DNA of 8,209 bases from the NCBI GenBank assembly GCA_945787435.1, contig CALZHX010000301.1, positions 1 through 8,209 of the forward strand. The letters run 5' to 3'. The position numbers were made by a program, and so were the translations under genes. Under the pieces are notes generated by a model that had not been told where the DNA came from, ran no database searches, and worked only from the letters and a program-made list of their open reading frames with translations. This DNA comes from an uncultured Woeseiaceae bacterium. GTDB taxonomy: Bacteria > Pseudomonadota > Gammaproteobacteria > Steroidobacterales > Woeseiaceae. How positions within the stretch are numbered: the first letter of the stretch is position 1; each line of letters opens with the position of its first letter. Shown piece after piece: positions 1 through 6,300 of the stretch.

Positions 1-1
1 C

Positions 2-2116
2 AGTGGCGAGTTCAATACCGACCCGGTTGTCAGCGAGTTTTGCGAGTCTACTGATCCGCAGTACCCGCAGGTCTGCTTTGCAGCCGATGGCACCCCGATC
101 TATCGCCACAATCTCAATACAGACCGCGACCTCCTGTCGGACCTGAAGCGCACCAATATTTTCGTGTTCCTGAATCACGAGTTCGGCAACGGCCTGGAGA
201 GCTTCACCGAGTTCTCGGCCTATATTTCCGACACGTTTACACAGCGCCATCGTTCGGCGAGACTGGGTGCGGTGGCCAAGTTCACTATCGCGCCGGATGC
301 CTACTGGAACCCGGTCGGAGCCGTCGGTACAACCGCTCGTCTGCCCGACAGCATTATCGGCCCGGATGTTCCGGTCGAAGGACTGGAACTCGAAATCGAC
401 AACTATGGCTGGATCGATGCGCCGCGTGAGGTGTACAACGATGGTGAGACGTATCGTTTCCTCACGGGTCTGCGCGGCGAGCTGGGCAATTGGGACTGGG
501 AAAGCGCGGTTCTCTGGTCGCGTGCGGAAAAAGAAGACATTACCAAGAAGCGAGTCTCTAACACCCTGATGCAGGAAGCGCTCAACGATCCGACACCGGC
601 TGGCTATAACGTGTTCAGTGCAGCGATGGGTACCAACATTGACCGCGCGTTGATCGATGTCTATCGGAAAAACGAGACCGAACTTACGCTGATCGATTTC
701 AAGATGTCGAACGCGGAACTGTTCGAAATGCCGGCAGGTCCGGCCGGGTTCCTCGCTGGCATCGAATGGCGTGAAGAGTCATTCGATGACGATCGCGATC
801 CGCGACTCGATGGCACCATCCAGTTTGTCGACAATGACGGCAACGGATTCCCGATCGTCTCCGATGTCATGAACTCGAGTCCGACCCTGGATAGCAACGG
901 TAGTCGTGATGTGTTCTCGGCGTTTACGGAATTACAGGTGCCATTGCACCGTACGCTTGATGCGCAGGTCGCGCTCCGCTACGAGGATTTCTCCGACGTT
1001 GGCGACACGACGGTCGGCAAGGTCGCACTGGGCTGGCGCCCGGTCGAACCCTTGTTGATCCGAGGTTCCTGGTCCGAGGCTTACCGCGTGCCGAACCTCG
1101 TGACGGTTAACGAAAGCGGCGTTGCACGTTCCAACACGGTTGATGACCGCGTTTGCGAATACGCGGCGAGCTTCGATCCGACTGGCGACGTCCTGGATTG
1201 CTCTTATAGTGTGCAGCGCGCCGCGGGTGGCAGTAGGCTCCTCGTGGCCGAGGAATCAGAGAATACGTCCATCGGCGTCGTCTGGGATGTCACGGATGGC
1301 CTCACGCTTACGCTCGACTACTGGGCGATTGAGAAGGATAGAACGATCGGCCTGTTTGGTGAAGAAAACCACACGGCGCTCGATCTGCTCAATCTACTCG
1401 AGGCCGGGACAGCCAATTGCCCGGTGGTAGGCGGGCCGAGCATCGGCAATCCGGCCGTCATTCGTGATGACCCATGGGATCCGTTGTCGGAAGAGGCGGC
1501 GCTTTTTGCAGCGGCAGGGATTTGCAACACGGGCGAAGCGGCTCGCGTCAATGACGTGTATACCAATCTCGATACGCGCAAGATGAGGGGTCACGATATT
1601 GGTGTGTACTACAACATCGACACCGTAGCCGGCGATTTCAATTTCCGCTACGTCGCGTCGAGGTTGGACGAGTACGAGCAGCTTCCAAGTGGTCCCGCAC
1701 TCGAGCTGGTCCAGGCGGAAGAGGACGGCATTCTGCCCCCTGGGACAGCCGTCGGATTCGCAGATCTTGTGCGCCAGAACGGCAACCAGCGCTGGAAACA
1801 CACGGCGCGGTTGAACTGGCGCAAGGGTGACTGGGGAGCGTCAGTAAGTGGCACGGAACTGACCGATGCGATAGAAACCCGGCCTGGTCTTGGCAGCGAC
1901 GGTTCGCAGTGGGTATTGAAGGATATGTCGACCTACAACATGTCGGTTGACTATAGCTTCGATACCTTTGGTGATGTGGCCGCCAGGGCACGCTTTGGTG
2001 TCCTTAACTTCACCGATTCGCGTGCACCATTATCGAGTAACCGTTTCGGTTACTTCTCTGACATGCACCGCGACTTCGGTCGTTCCTGGTATCTCGACCT
2101 GCGCCTCGACTTCTAA
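2..2116 (+). CDS. TonB-dependent outer-membrane receptor, C-terminal barrel part (5' truncated by window edge)
   Basis: This is a ligand-gated outer-membrane channel powered by TonB-ExbBD. The frame is open from base 2 to a TAA at 2114-2116, giving 704 visible residues, so the signal peptide, any TonB box and the plug domain lie to the left of the window. The visible part has the alternating aromatic/polar beta-strands of a TonB-dependent barrel, the family-typical strand RGSWSEAYRVPNL near base 1060, and a C-terminal strand ending YLDLRLDF. The terminal Phe is the usual signal for BAM-mediated insertion. Six cysteines fall in three close pairs (codons at 41 and 74, 1154 and 1199, 1418 and 1523), probably disulfides in extracellular loops. 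A GTG at 164 is only an internal codon: the reading frame and receptor-like sequence continue upstream of it. The gene is followed without a gap by an SLC13 transporter and a deacylase-like lipoprotein, so an organic ligand is likelier than a metal chelate. The family is certain; the substrate is unknown. Confidence 0.95.
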   Translation, partial: SGEFNTDPVVSEFCESTDPQYPQVCFAADGTPIYRHNLNTDRDLLSDLKRTNIFVFLNHEFGNGLESFTEFSAYISDTFTQRHRSARLGAVAKFTIAPDAYWNPVGAVGTTARLPDSIIGPDVPVEGLELEIDNYGWIDAPREVYNDGETYRFLTGLRGELGNWDWESAVLWSRAEKEDITKKRVSNTLMQEALNDPTPAGYNVFSAAMGTNIDRALIDVYRKNETELTLIDFKMSNAELFEMPAGPAGFLAGIEWREESFDDDRDPRLDGTIQFVDNDGNGFPIVSDVMNSSPTLDSNGSRDVFSAFTELQVPLHRTLDAQVALRYEDFSDVGDTTVGKVALGWRPVEPLLIRGSWSEAYRVPNLVTVNESGVARSNTVDDRVCEYAASFDPTGDVLDCSYSVQRAAGGSRLLVAEESENTSIGVVWDVTDGLTLTLDYWAIEKDRTIGLFGEENHTALDLLNLLEAGTANCPVVGGPSIGNPAVIRDDPWDPLSEEAALFAAAGICNTGEAARVNDVYTNLDTRKMRGHDIGVYYNIDTVAGDFNFRYVASRLDEYEQLPSGPALELVQAEEDGILPPGTAVGFADLVRQNGNQRWKHTARLNWRKGDWGASVSGTELTDAIETRPGLGSDGSQWVLKDMSTYNMSVDYSFDTFGDVAARARFGVLNFTDSRAPLSSNRFGYFSDMHRDFGRSWYLDLRLDF

Positions 2117-3568
2117 TTGAAGGACGAACGCTATCAACGAATCGGCAGGGCCCTTGGCCCTGCCGTTTTCGTTCTGATGCTCGTGGCCGAGCAATGGCAG
2201 AGTGCCATGAGTCCCGACGCCTGGCGTGCAGCCGCAGTAGGGCTGTGGATGGCCATATGGTGGGCCACCGAAGCGATCCCGGTTCCGGTTACGGCGTTTT
2301 TGCCGCTCGTGATCTTCGAGCCGCTGGGCATTGCCACACTGCGCGATGCGGCAGCTCCGTACGCAAACCCGATCATCTACCTGTTTTTGGGTGGCTTCCT
2401 GATGGCGCTGGCACTGGAACGCTGGAACCTGCACAGGCGCATTGCACTTGCGATCCTCGACAAGACGGGAACAGACGGCCGGCGATTGATTGGTGGCTTC
2501 ATGTTTGTCTGCGCCATTCTCAGCATGTGGATGACGAACACATCGACGACAATGATGTTATTGCCGATCGTGCTTTCGGTGATCGCGGTCGTTCGTGACA
2601 ACGTGTCTGATCTGTCCGAAAAAAATCAGACGGATTTTCAGATCGCCATGTTGCTGGGTCTTGCGTACTCGGCCAGCATCGGCGGCCTGGCGACGCTTGT
2701 CGGGACACCACCCAACGCATTGCTGATTGGTTACCTTGCCGAAAACTACGAAATCGAGATCAGCTTCGCCCGTTGGATGACGGTCGGCATTCCGGTTACG
2801 CTGGTCATGTTACCCATCGCATGGCTGGTTCTGACGCGATACCTGTATCCGGTCAATGTTCCCGCGAGCGAAGCAGTCAACCGGCATTTGCATGAGCTGC
2901 GCGAGGACCTGGGTCCAATGACGACGCCCGAGAAACGCGTCGCCGTCATGTTTGTTCTCGTTGTCCTTTCCTGGATGTTACGACGACCGTTAACCGAGTT
3001 TCTCGGCCTTACGGGTATCACGGATGCTGGTATCGTAATGACAGCGGGAGTTCTTTTCTTTGTGTTGCCCAGCGGAAACTCGGAACAGCCGCGGTTAATG
3101 ACCTGGGAAAACGCCCTGCGTTTGCCGTGGGGCGTGTTGATTCTGTTCGGTGGCGGACTCAGCCTGGCAGCAGCCGTGTCAAATACAGGACTCGCACTGT
3201 GGCTCGGCGAGAGCCTCGCACCGCTGAATGCGTACGGTCTTGCCGTCCTGGTCATTGCAGCGGTCGCGCTTGTCATTTTCCTGACCGAACTCACGAGTAA
3301 TCTGGCCACAACCGCGACGCTGCTGCCCGTCATGGGAGCTATTGCGGTCCAGGCCGGCTTGCCGCCGCTCATGCTCACGGTGCCGATCACAATTGCGGCG
3401 AGTTGCGCGTTCATGTTGCCTGTCGCAACACCACCGAATGCGATCGTATTCGCAACCGGTCAGATTACGATTCCGCAAATGGTACGCGCGGGAATTGCGT
3501 TGAACCTGATCGGAATCGTTGTCGTCACGATCATCGCCCTTTACGTAGCGCCTAATGCGCTGGTCTAG
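2117..3568 (+). CDS. SLC13/DASS-family sodium-coupled di/tricarboxylate (or anion) transporter
   Basis: An inner-membrane secondary carrier of the divalent anion:Na+ symporter family (VcINDY, CitT and SdcS are relatives), 483 residues, the usual family length. Diagnostic stretches are MAIWWATEAIPVPVTAFLP (residues 45-63), GTPPN (196-200) and ASCAFMLPVATPPNAIV (428-444), which fits the family signature. The two SNT-type substrate/sodium motifs are altered: TNT at 140-142 (within MTNTSTTMMLLP) and SNL at 394-396 (within LTSNLATTATLLP). The start is TTG, directly after the receptor TAA, with no clear Shine-Dalgarno sequence. I prefer it because residues 8-23 complete a family-like first helix. 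The in-frame ATG at 2177 would cut that helix in half, but would put the hairpin at 2143-2169 outside the gene. The gene overlaps the next one by 14 bases, implying translational coupling. The natural substrate is probably a dicarboxylate or a carboxylate released by the neighbouring amidohydrolase; that is inference. Confidence 0.93.
   Translation: MKDERYQRIGRALGPAVFVLMLVAEQWQSAMSPDAWRAAAVGLWMAIWWATEAIPVPVTAFLPLVIFEPLGIATLRDAAAPYANPIIYLFLGGFLMALALERWNLHRRIALAILDKTGTDGRRLIGGFMFVCAILSMWMTNTSTTMMLLPIVLSVIAVVRDNVSDLSEKNQTDFQIAMLLGLAYSASIGGLATLVGTPPNALLIGYLAENYEIEISFARWMTVGIPVTLVMLPIAWLVLTRYLYPVNVPASEAVNRHLHELREDLGPMTTPEKRVAVMFVLVVLSWMLRRPLTEFLGLTGITDAGIVMTAGVLFFVLPSGNSEQPRLMTWENALRLPWGVLILFGGGLSLAAAVSNTGLALWLGESLAPLNAYGLAVLVIAAVALVIFLTELTSNLATTATLLPVMGAIAVQAGLPPLMLTVPITIAASCAFMLPVATPPNAIVFATGQITIPQMVRAGIALNLIGIVVVTIIALYVAPNALV
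2143..2169 (+). terminator. Intrinsic terminator-like hairpin inside the start of the SLC13 gene
   Basis: The stem CGGCAGGGCC (2143-2152) pairs perfectly over 10 bp with GGCCCTGCCG (2156-2165). The loop is CTT, and TTTT follows directly (2166-2169), then CGTT. This is the textbook form of a rho-independent terminator on the + strand; the opposite strand has no U-tract, so it would act in one direction only. It lies 27 bases after the receptor stop codon, where a terminator for the receptor transcript would be expected. If the transporter starts at the TTG at 2117, it also lies within transporter codons 9-18. The short T-run (four T, then CG) and possible disruption by translating ribosomes suggest partial rather than complete termination. 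The structure is seen directly; its activity is inferred. Confidence 0.6.
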
Positions 3569-5156
3569 CTTTCTTCTCGTCTTACTATTGGGCGCCTGTT
3601 CGCAGCAGGAGCCGTTCGATGTCGTGTTATCCGGCGGCACTGTTTACAGCGGGCGCGATGAGGCGCCAACTGTCACTGACGTCGGAATCACGGGCGATCG
3701 TATCGTCACGATCGGTGATCTCGGTGGTCATCCGGCTGACTTACGCATTGATGTCAGCGGGCTCGCCGTCGCACCGGGCTTTATCGACATTCACAGCCAT
3801 GCGCTGCGGGGGAATGAGGAGCGCAGCGGGATCTTTCTCTGGCCCGATGCGGAAAACCTGATTCGCCAGGGTGTTACGAGCGTTATCGGCGGGCCCGACG
3901 GCAACTCGCCGCTACCGATCGCTGAATATTTTTCGCGGCTGGAGGAAAAACCGGCTTCGGTCAATTTCGGCACGTTTGTCGGCCAGGGGTCCGTGCGAGG
4001 AGAGGTTGTCGGGCAGGACGACCGGCCCGCGACCGATGAAGAGATTGAGTTGATGCGTGCCGAGGTCAGGAAAGCTATGGACAGCGGCGCCTTCGGTCTG
4101 TCGTCAGGGCTTCTCTATGCGCCGGGCAGCTTCGCAACGGCGGAAGAAGTCATTGAGCTCGCGAAGGAAGTCCAGCCATACGGTGGCATTTACATCAGCC
4201 ACATGCGCAACGAGGCCCTTGGGTTGTTCGATTCGATCAACGAGACCATTCGTATAGGGGAGGAGGCCGGCATACCGGCACAGCTAACGCATCACAAGGT
4301 CATGGGCGCGCCGATGTGGGGCCGCTCGGACGAAGCACTTGCGCTGACCGATGCTGCAATCGCTCGTGGTGTGGATGTCTCTATCGACCAGTACCCCTAT
4401 CCCGCCTCTTCGACCGGGCTGCCAGCCGTGTTTCCACGCTGGAGCCTCGATGGCGGCAACGACGCCCTCAAGGCGCGCCTGGACGATCCCGAACAACGAG
4501 CCAAAGTGAAAGAAGGCATTGTCTTTGCGATGGTCAATGAACGCGGCGGTAACGATCCGTCCAGGGTATCGCTGGCAGATTGTGCGTGGGATCCAACGCT
4601 CAATGGCCTGAATCTCGCCGACGTGCTGCGGCGGCGCGAGATTGAGGTCAATATCGAGAATGCTGCTGATTTGATCATGGACCTGCAATACGCGGGCGGC
4701 TGCAGCTGCGTGTACCACGCGATGTCGATGGTCGACGTCGACCGCATCATGCAGCACCCGAAGACAATGATCGCGTCGGATGGAGGAATCGCGGCACCCG
4801 GCGATTTGCGGCCACATCCGCGTAATTACGGCACCTTTGCGAGGGTTTTGGGAGAGTTTGTACGTGAGCGAAAGATCCTGTCGTTATCGACAGCCATCAA
4901 CAAGATGACACGCATGCCGGCCGATCGAATCAACATTGGCGATCGCGGCAGGCTCGAGGTCGGGAAAATAGCAGACATTGCGGTATTTGATCCCGATGAG
5001 ATCATCGACAAAGCGACATTTGAGGATCCGCATCAATACGCCGAGGGCGTGCACCATGTGTTCGTCAACGGCACAGCTGTATTGATGGACAAGGAAATGA
5101 CCGGCGCGCGGCCGGGCAGGGTGCTGCGTTCTATGGGCGCTCAGCCTGAAGCATGA
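3555..5156 (+). CDS. N-acyl-D-amino-acid deacylase-like amidohydrolase, lipoprotein
   Basis: An amidohydrolase-superfamily enzyme of the D-aminoacylase group, which hydrolyses the amide of N-acylated (often D-) amino acids at a metal centre. Residues 1-14 form a short lipoprotein signal with lipobox LGAC and lipidated Cys15. Ser at +2 predicts the outer membrane, periplasmic side. The catalytic barrel carries HxH (His80, His82 in GFIDIHSHAL), VGQGSVRGEVVG (142-153), His216 in YISHMRNE, His246/His247-Lys248 in LTHHK, DQYPYPASSTGL (278-289), Asp409 in ASDGG and HPRNYGTF (421-428). The C-terminal part has RGRLEVGKIADIAVFDP (464-480). Residues 300-355 match the position of the active-site insertion known in D-aminoacylase. 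Where classical members have a metal-binding Cys in a VGNCG motif, this protein reads GGPDG with Asp115. Length is 533 residues, slightly over the usual 480-500 because of the signal and tail. The ATG at 3555 overlaps the transporter end and lacks an obvious ribosome site, suggesting coupling. The exact substrate is uncertain. Confidence 0.92.
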   Translation: MRWSSFLLVLLLGACSQQEPFDVVLSGGTVYSGRDEAPTVTDVGITGDRIVTIGDLGGHPADLRIDVSGLAVAPGFIDIHSHALRGNEERSGIFLWPDAENLIRQGVTSVIGGPDGNSPLPIAEYFSRLEEKPASVNFGTFVGQGSVRGEVVGQDDRPATDEEIELMRAEVRKAMDSGAFGLSSGLLYAPGSFATAEEVIELAKEVQPYGGIYISHMRNEALGLFDSINETIRIGEEAGIPAQLTHHKVMGAPMWGRSDEALALTDAAIARGVDVSIDQYPYPASSTGLPAVFPRWSLDGGNDALKARLDDPEQRAKVKEGIVFAMVNERGGNDPSRVSLADCAWDPTLNGLNLADVLRRREIEVNIENAADLIMDLQYAGGCSCVYHAMSMVDVDRIMQHPKTMIASDGGIAAPGDLRPHPRNYGTFARVLGEFVRERKILSLSTAINKMTRMPADRINIGDRGRLEVGKIADIAVFDPDEIIDKATFEDPHQYAEGVHHVFVNGTAVLMDKEMTGARPGRVLRSMGAQPEA

Positions 5157-6297
5157 CGCGCATCATCTCCTCCGCGAATACCGGGGTAACGGCATGCAGC
5201 TGTTCACGGTCGGCCTCATCACCGATCTCGTAGGTGAACGATGGAATGCCGTAGCGAACGAAGAAGTAGCCCTTCGTATTCGGCTGCTCTGATACTGGCC
5301 TGGGATCATGCTTGAAACTGTAGTCCGGAATACGTTCGGCAACGCTCGTCAGCCAATTCGTCGCGAAGCTCACGGGATTCGTAACGTCTTCCTCGGTCTG
5401 CGTGTAAAACAAGATCGAGTCCGTATATTTCGTGGCGTGAAAGTCGAGCATCAGTCGCGGCTGCAAGCCAAGTTCGTCAATGCCTGCCATCAGCTTTGCA
5501 ATCGCCCGGGTTTCCGGTTGTTTGAACGGCCCCCAGTCGCGGTTGAGGTCGGTTCGGCCGGCGTTGTGGCGCCAGTGGCCGTTGGCAACGCCATCGGGAT
5601 TCATCAACGGGACAATCAGCAAGGTGAAACGATCGCGAAATTCTCGTCCGAGCTCGGAATCGCCAAGAACGATGTTCATGAAATCCCGCATCGCCAAAGC
5701 GCCGGGTACTTCCGCCGGGTGTTGCCGTCCGAGCAACAGGATGACCTCGGGTTTGTTGGCGGTCTTGGCCAACTGGATAGGCCGTCCTTCGGTACTCACC
5801 CCTATTGTCGCGACCGTTATTTCTTCGTGCGCAGAGAGTTCCGCCAGCCAGGTGTCGTAGTACGACTGTGTAATCAGCTCCTGCGCCGAGACCCAGGTGC
5901 CAGCTGGGGCAACTTCAACAACGACGTCCATTTTCTTCTCGTTCCTGCTGGTACTGACGGCTTCGTCGGCAGCACGTTGCCAGGTAACGCCATCGGTGCT
6001 GAGCTTCGGCCAATATCGGGCGTACGCAGAAGGGAATTTCAGTCTGACATGAATCGTGTCGGCGGTTTTCGCTGTAATCTTGAACGAAAACCAGGGTTGT
6101 TCGACGACGACTTTATGATCTTCCGGCTTGATCGTGAGCTCAACCATGTCCTCTGACTTGAACTTGCACTTGGCAAAGGCCCCGGCATCGTACCGGGCGT
6201 CGATGGTGAACAGCTCGTTCTGGCAAAACCGATCCTCTGCAACAGCAGTGGAAATCAGGCAGGCGGCAAATGTGATAAGTAGAATTCTTCGGATCAT
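5131..6297 (-). CDS. Secreted M14-family zinc metallocarboxypeptidase
   Basis: A periplasmic or exported zinc peptidase that would remove C-terminal residues from peptides or conjugates. The chosen start is the ATG at 6297, giving 388 residues. It begins with a Sec signal peptide: Arg3-Arg4, a hydrophobic core at 5-17 and cleavage around AVA-ED at 20/21. Residues 21-135 form a beta-rich domain with PWFSFKI and KLSTDGVTWQRA, resembling the N-terminal domain of cytosolic-carboxypeptidase (AGBL/CCP-type) M14 enzymes. The catalytic domain has HPAE (zinc ligands His193 and Glu196), NPDG (233-236), GRTDLNRDW (247-255, with the substrate-binding Asn-Arg pair), DFHA (third ligand His287) and TYEIG (general base Glu357). 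All key residues are present, so it is probably active. A longer open frame back to 6438 exists, but it would bury the signal peptide and run antisense through the next gene. Its stop overlaps the deacylase gene tail-to-tail by 26 bases. Confidence 0.92.
   Translation of the reverse strand: MIRRILLITFAACLISTAVAEDRFCQNELFTIDARYDAGAFAKCKFKSEDMVELTIKPEDHKVVVEQPWFSFKITAKTADTIHVRLKFPSAYARYWPKLSTDGVTWQRAADEAVSTSRNEKKMDVVVEVAPAGTWVSAQELITQSYYDTWLAELSAHEEITVATIGVSTEGRPIQLAKTANKPEVILLLGRQHPAEVPGALAMRDFMNIVLGDSELGREFRDRFTLLIVPLMNPDGVANGHWRHNAGRTDLNRDWGPFKQPETRAIAKLMAGIDELGLQPRLMLDFHATKYTDSILFYTQTEEDVTNPVSFATNWLTSVAERIPDYSFKHDPRPVSEQPNTKGYFFVRYGIPSFTYEIGDEADREQLHAVTPVFAEEMMRVMLQAERP
6280..6285 (+). promoter_or_regulatory. 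Possible -10 element for the hydrolase/membrane fusion gene
   Basis: TAGAAT matches the sigma70 -10 consensus at five of six positions and ends 15 bases before the GTG start at 6301. No good -35 box is seen at normal spacing (best candidate CAGGCA at 6256-6261, three of six). A promoter for this gene must lie within the 5' part of the opposing peptidase gene, because only 3 bases separate the two starts, unless transcription enters from farther left. Weak evidence from sequence alone. Confidence 0.25.
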
Positions 6298-6300
6298 GAC

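Noticed and set aside
164..166. GTG as the true start of the receptor gene
   Set aside because: The same frame is open to base 2 with receptor-like sequence upstream, and a TonB-dependent receptor cannot begin inside the barrel without plug and signal peptide. The gene is simply cut by the window edge.
2194..2598. 134-codon alternative + frame within the SLC13 gene
   Set aside because: It overlaps the transporter helices and signature residues entirely; Arg/His-rich content typical of an out-of-frame reading.
2746..3414. 222-codon open frame on the - strand opposite the SLC13 gene
   Set aside because: Its Ser/Thr/Arg-rich composition is the reverse image of transmembrane codons, and no motif is visible.
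5308..6156. 282-codon open frame on the + strand opposite the M14 peptidase gene
   Set aside because: It is antisense to a gene with intact M14 catalytic motifs, is rich in Arg/Val/Gly without recognisable domain structure, and is best explained as a GC-driven shadow frame.
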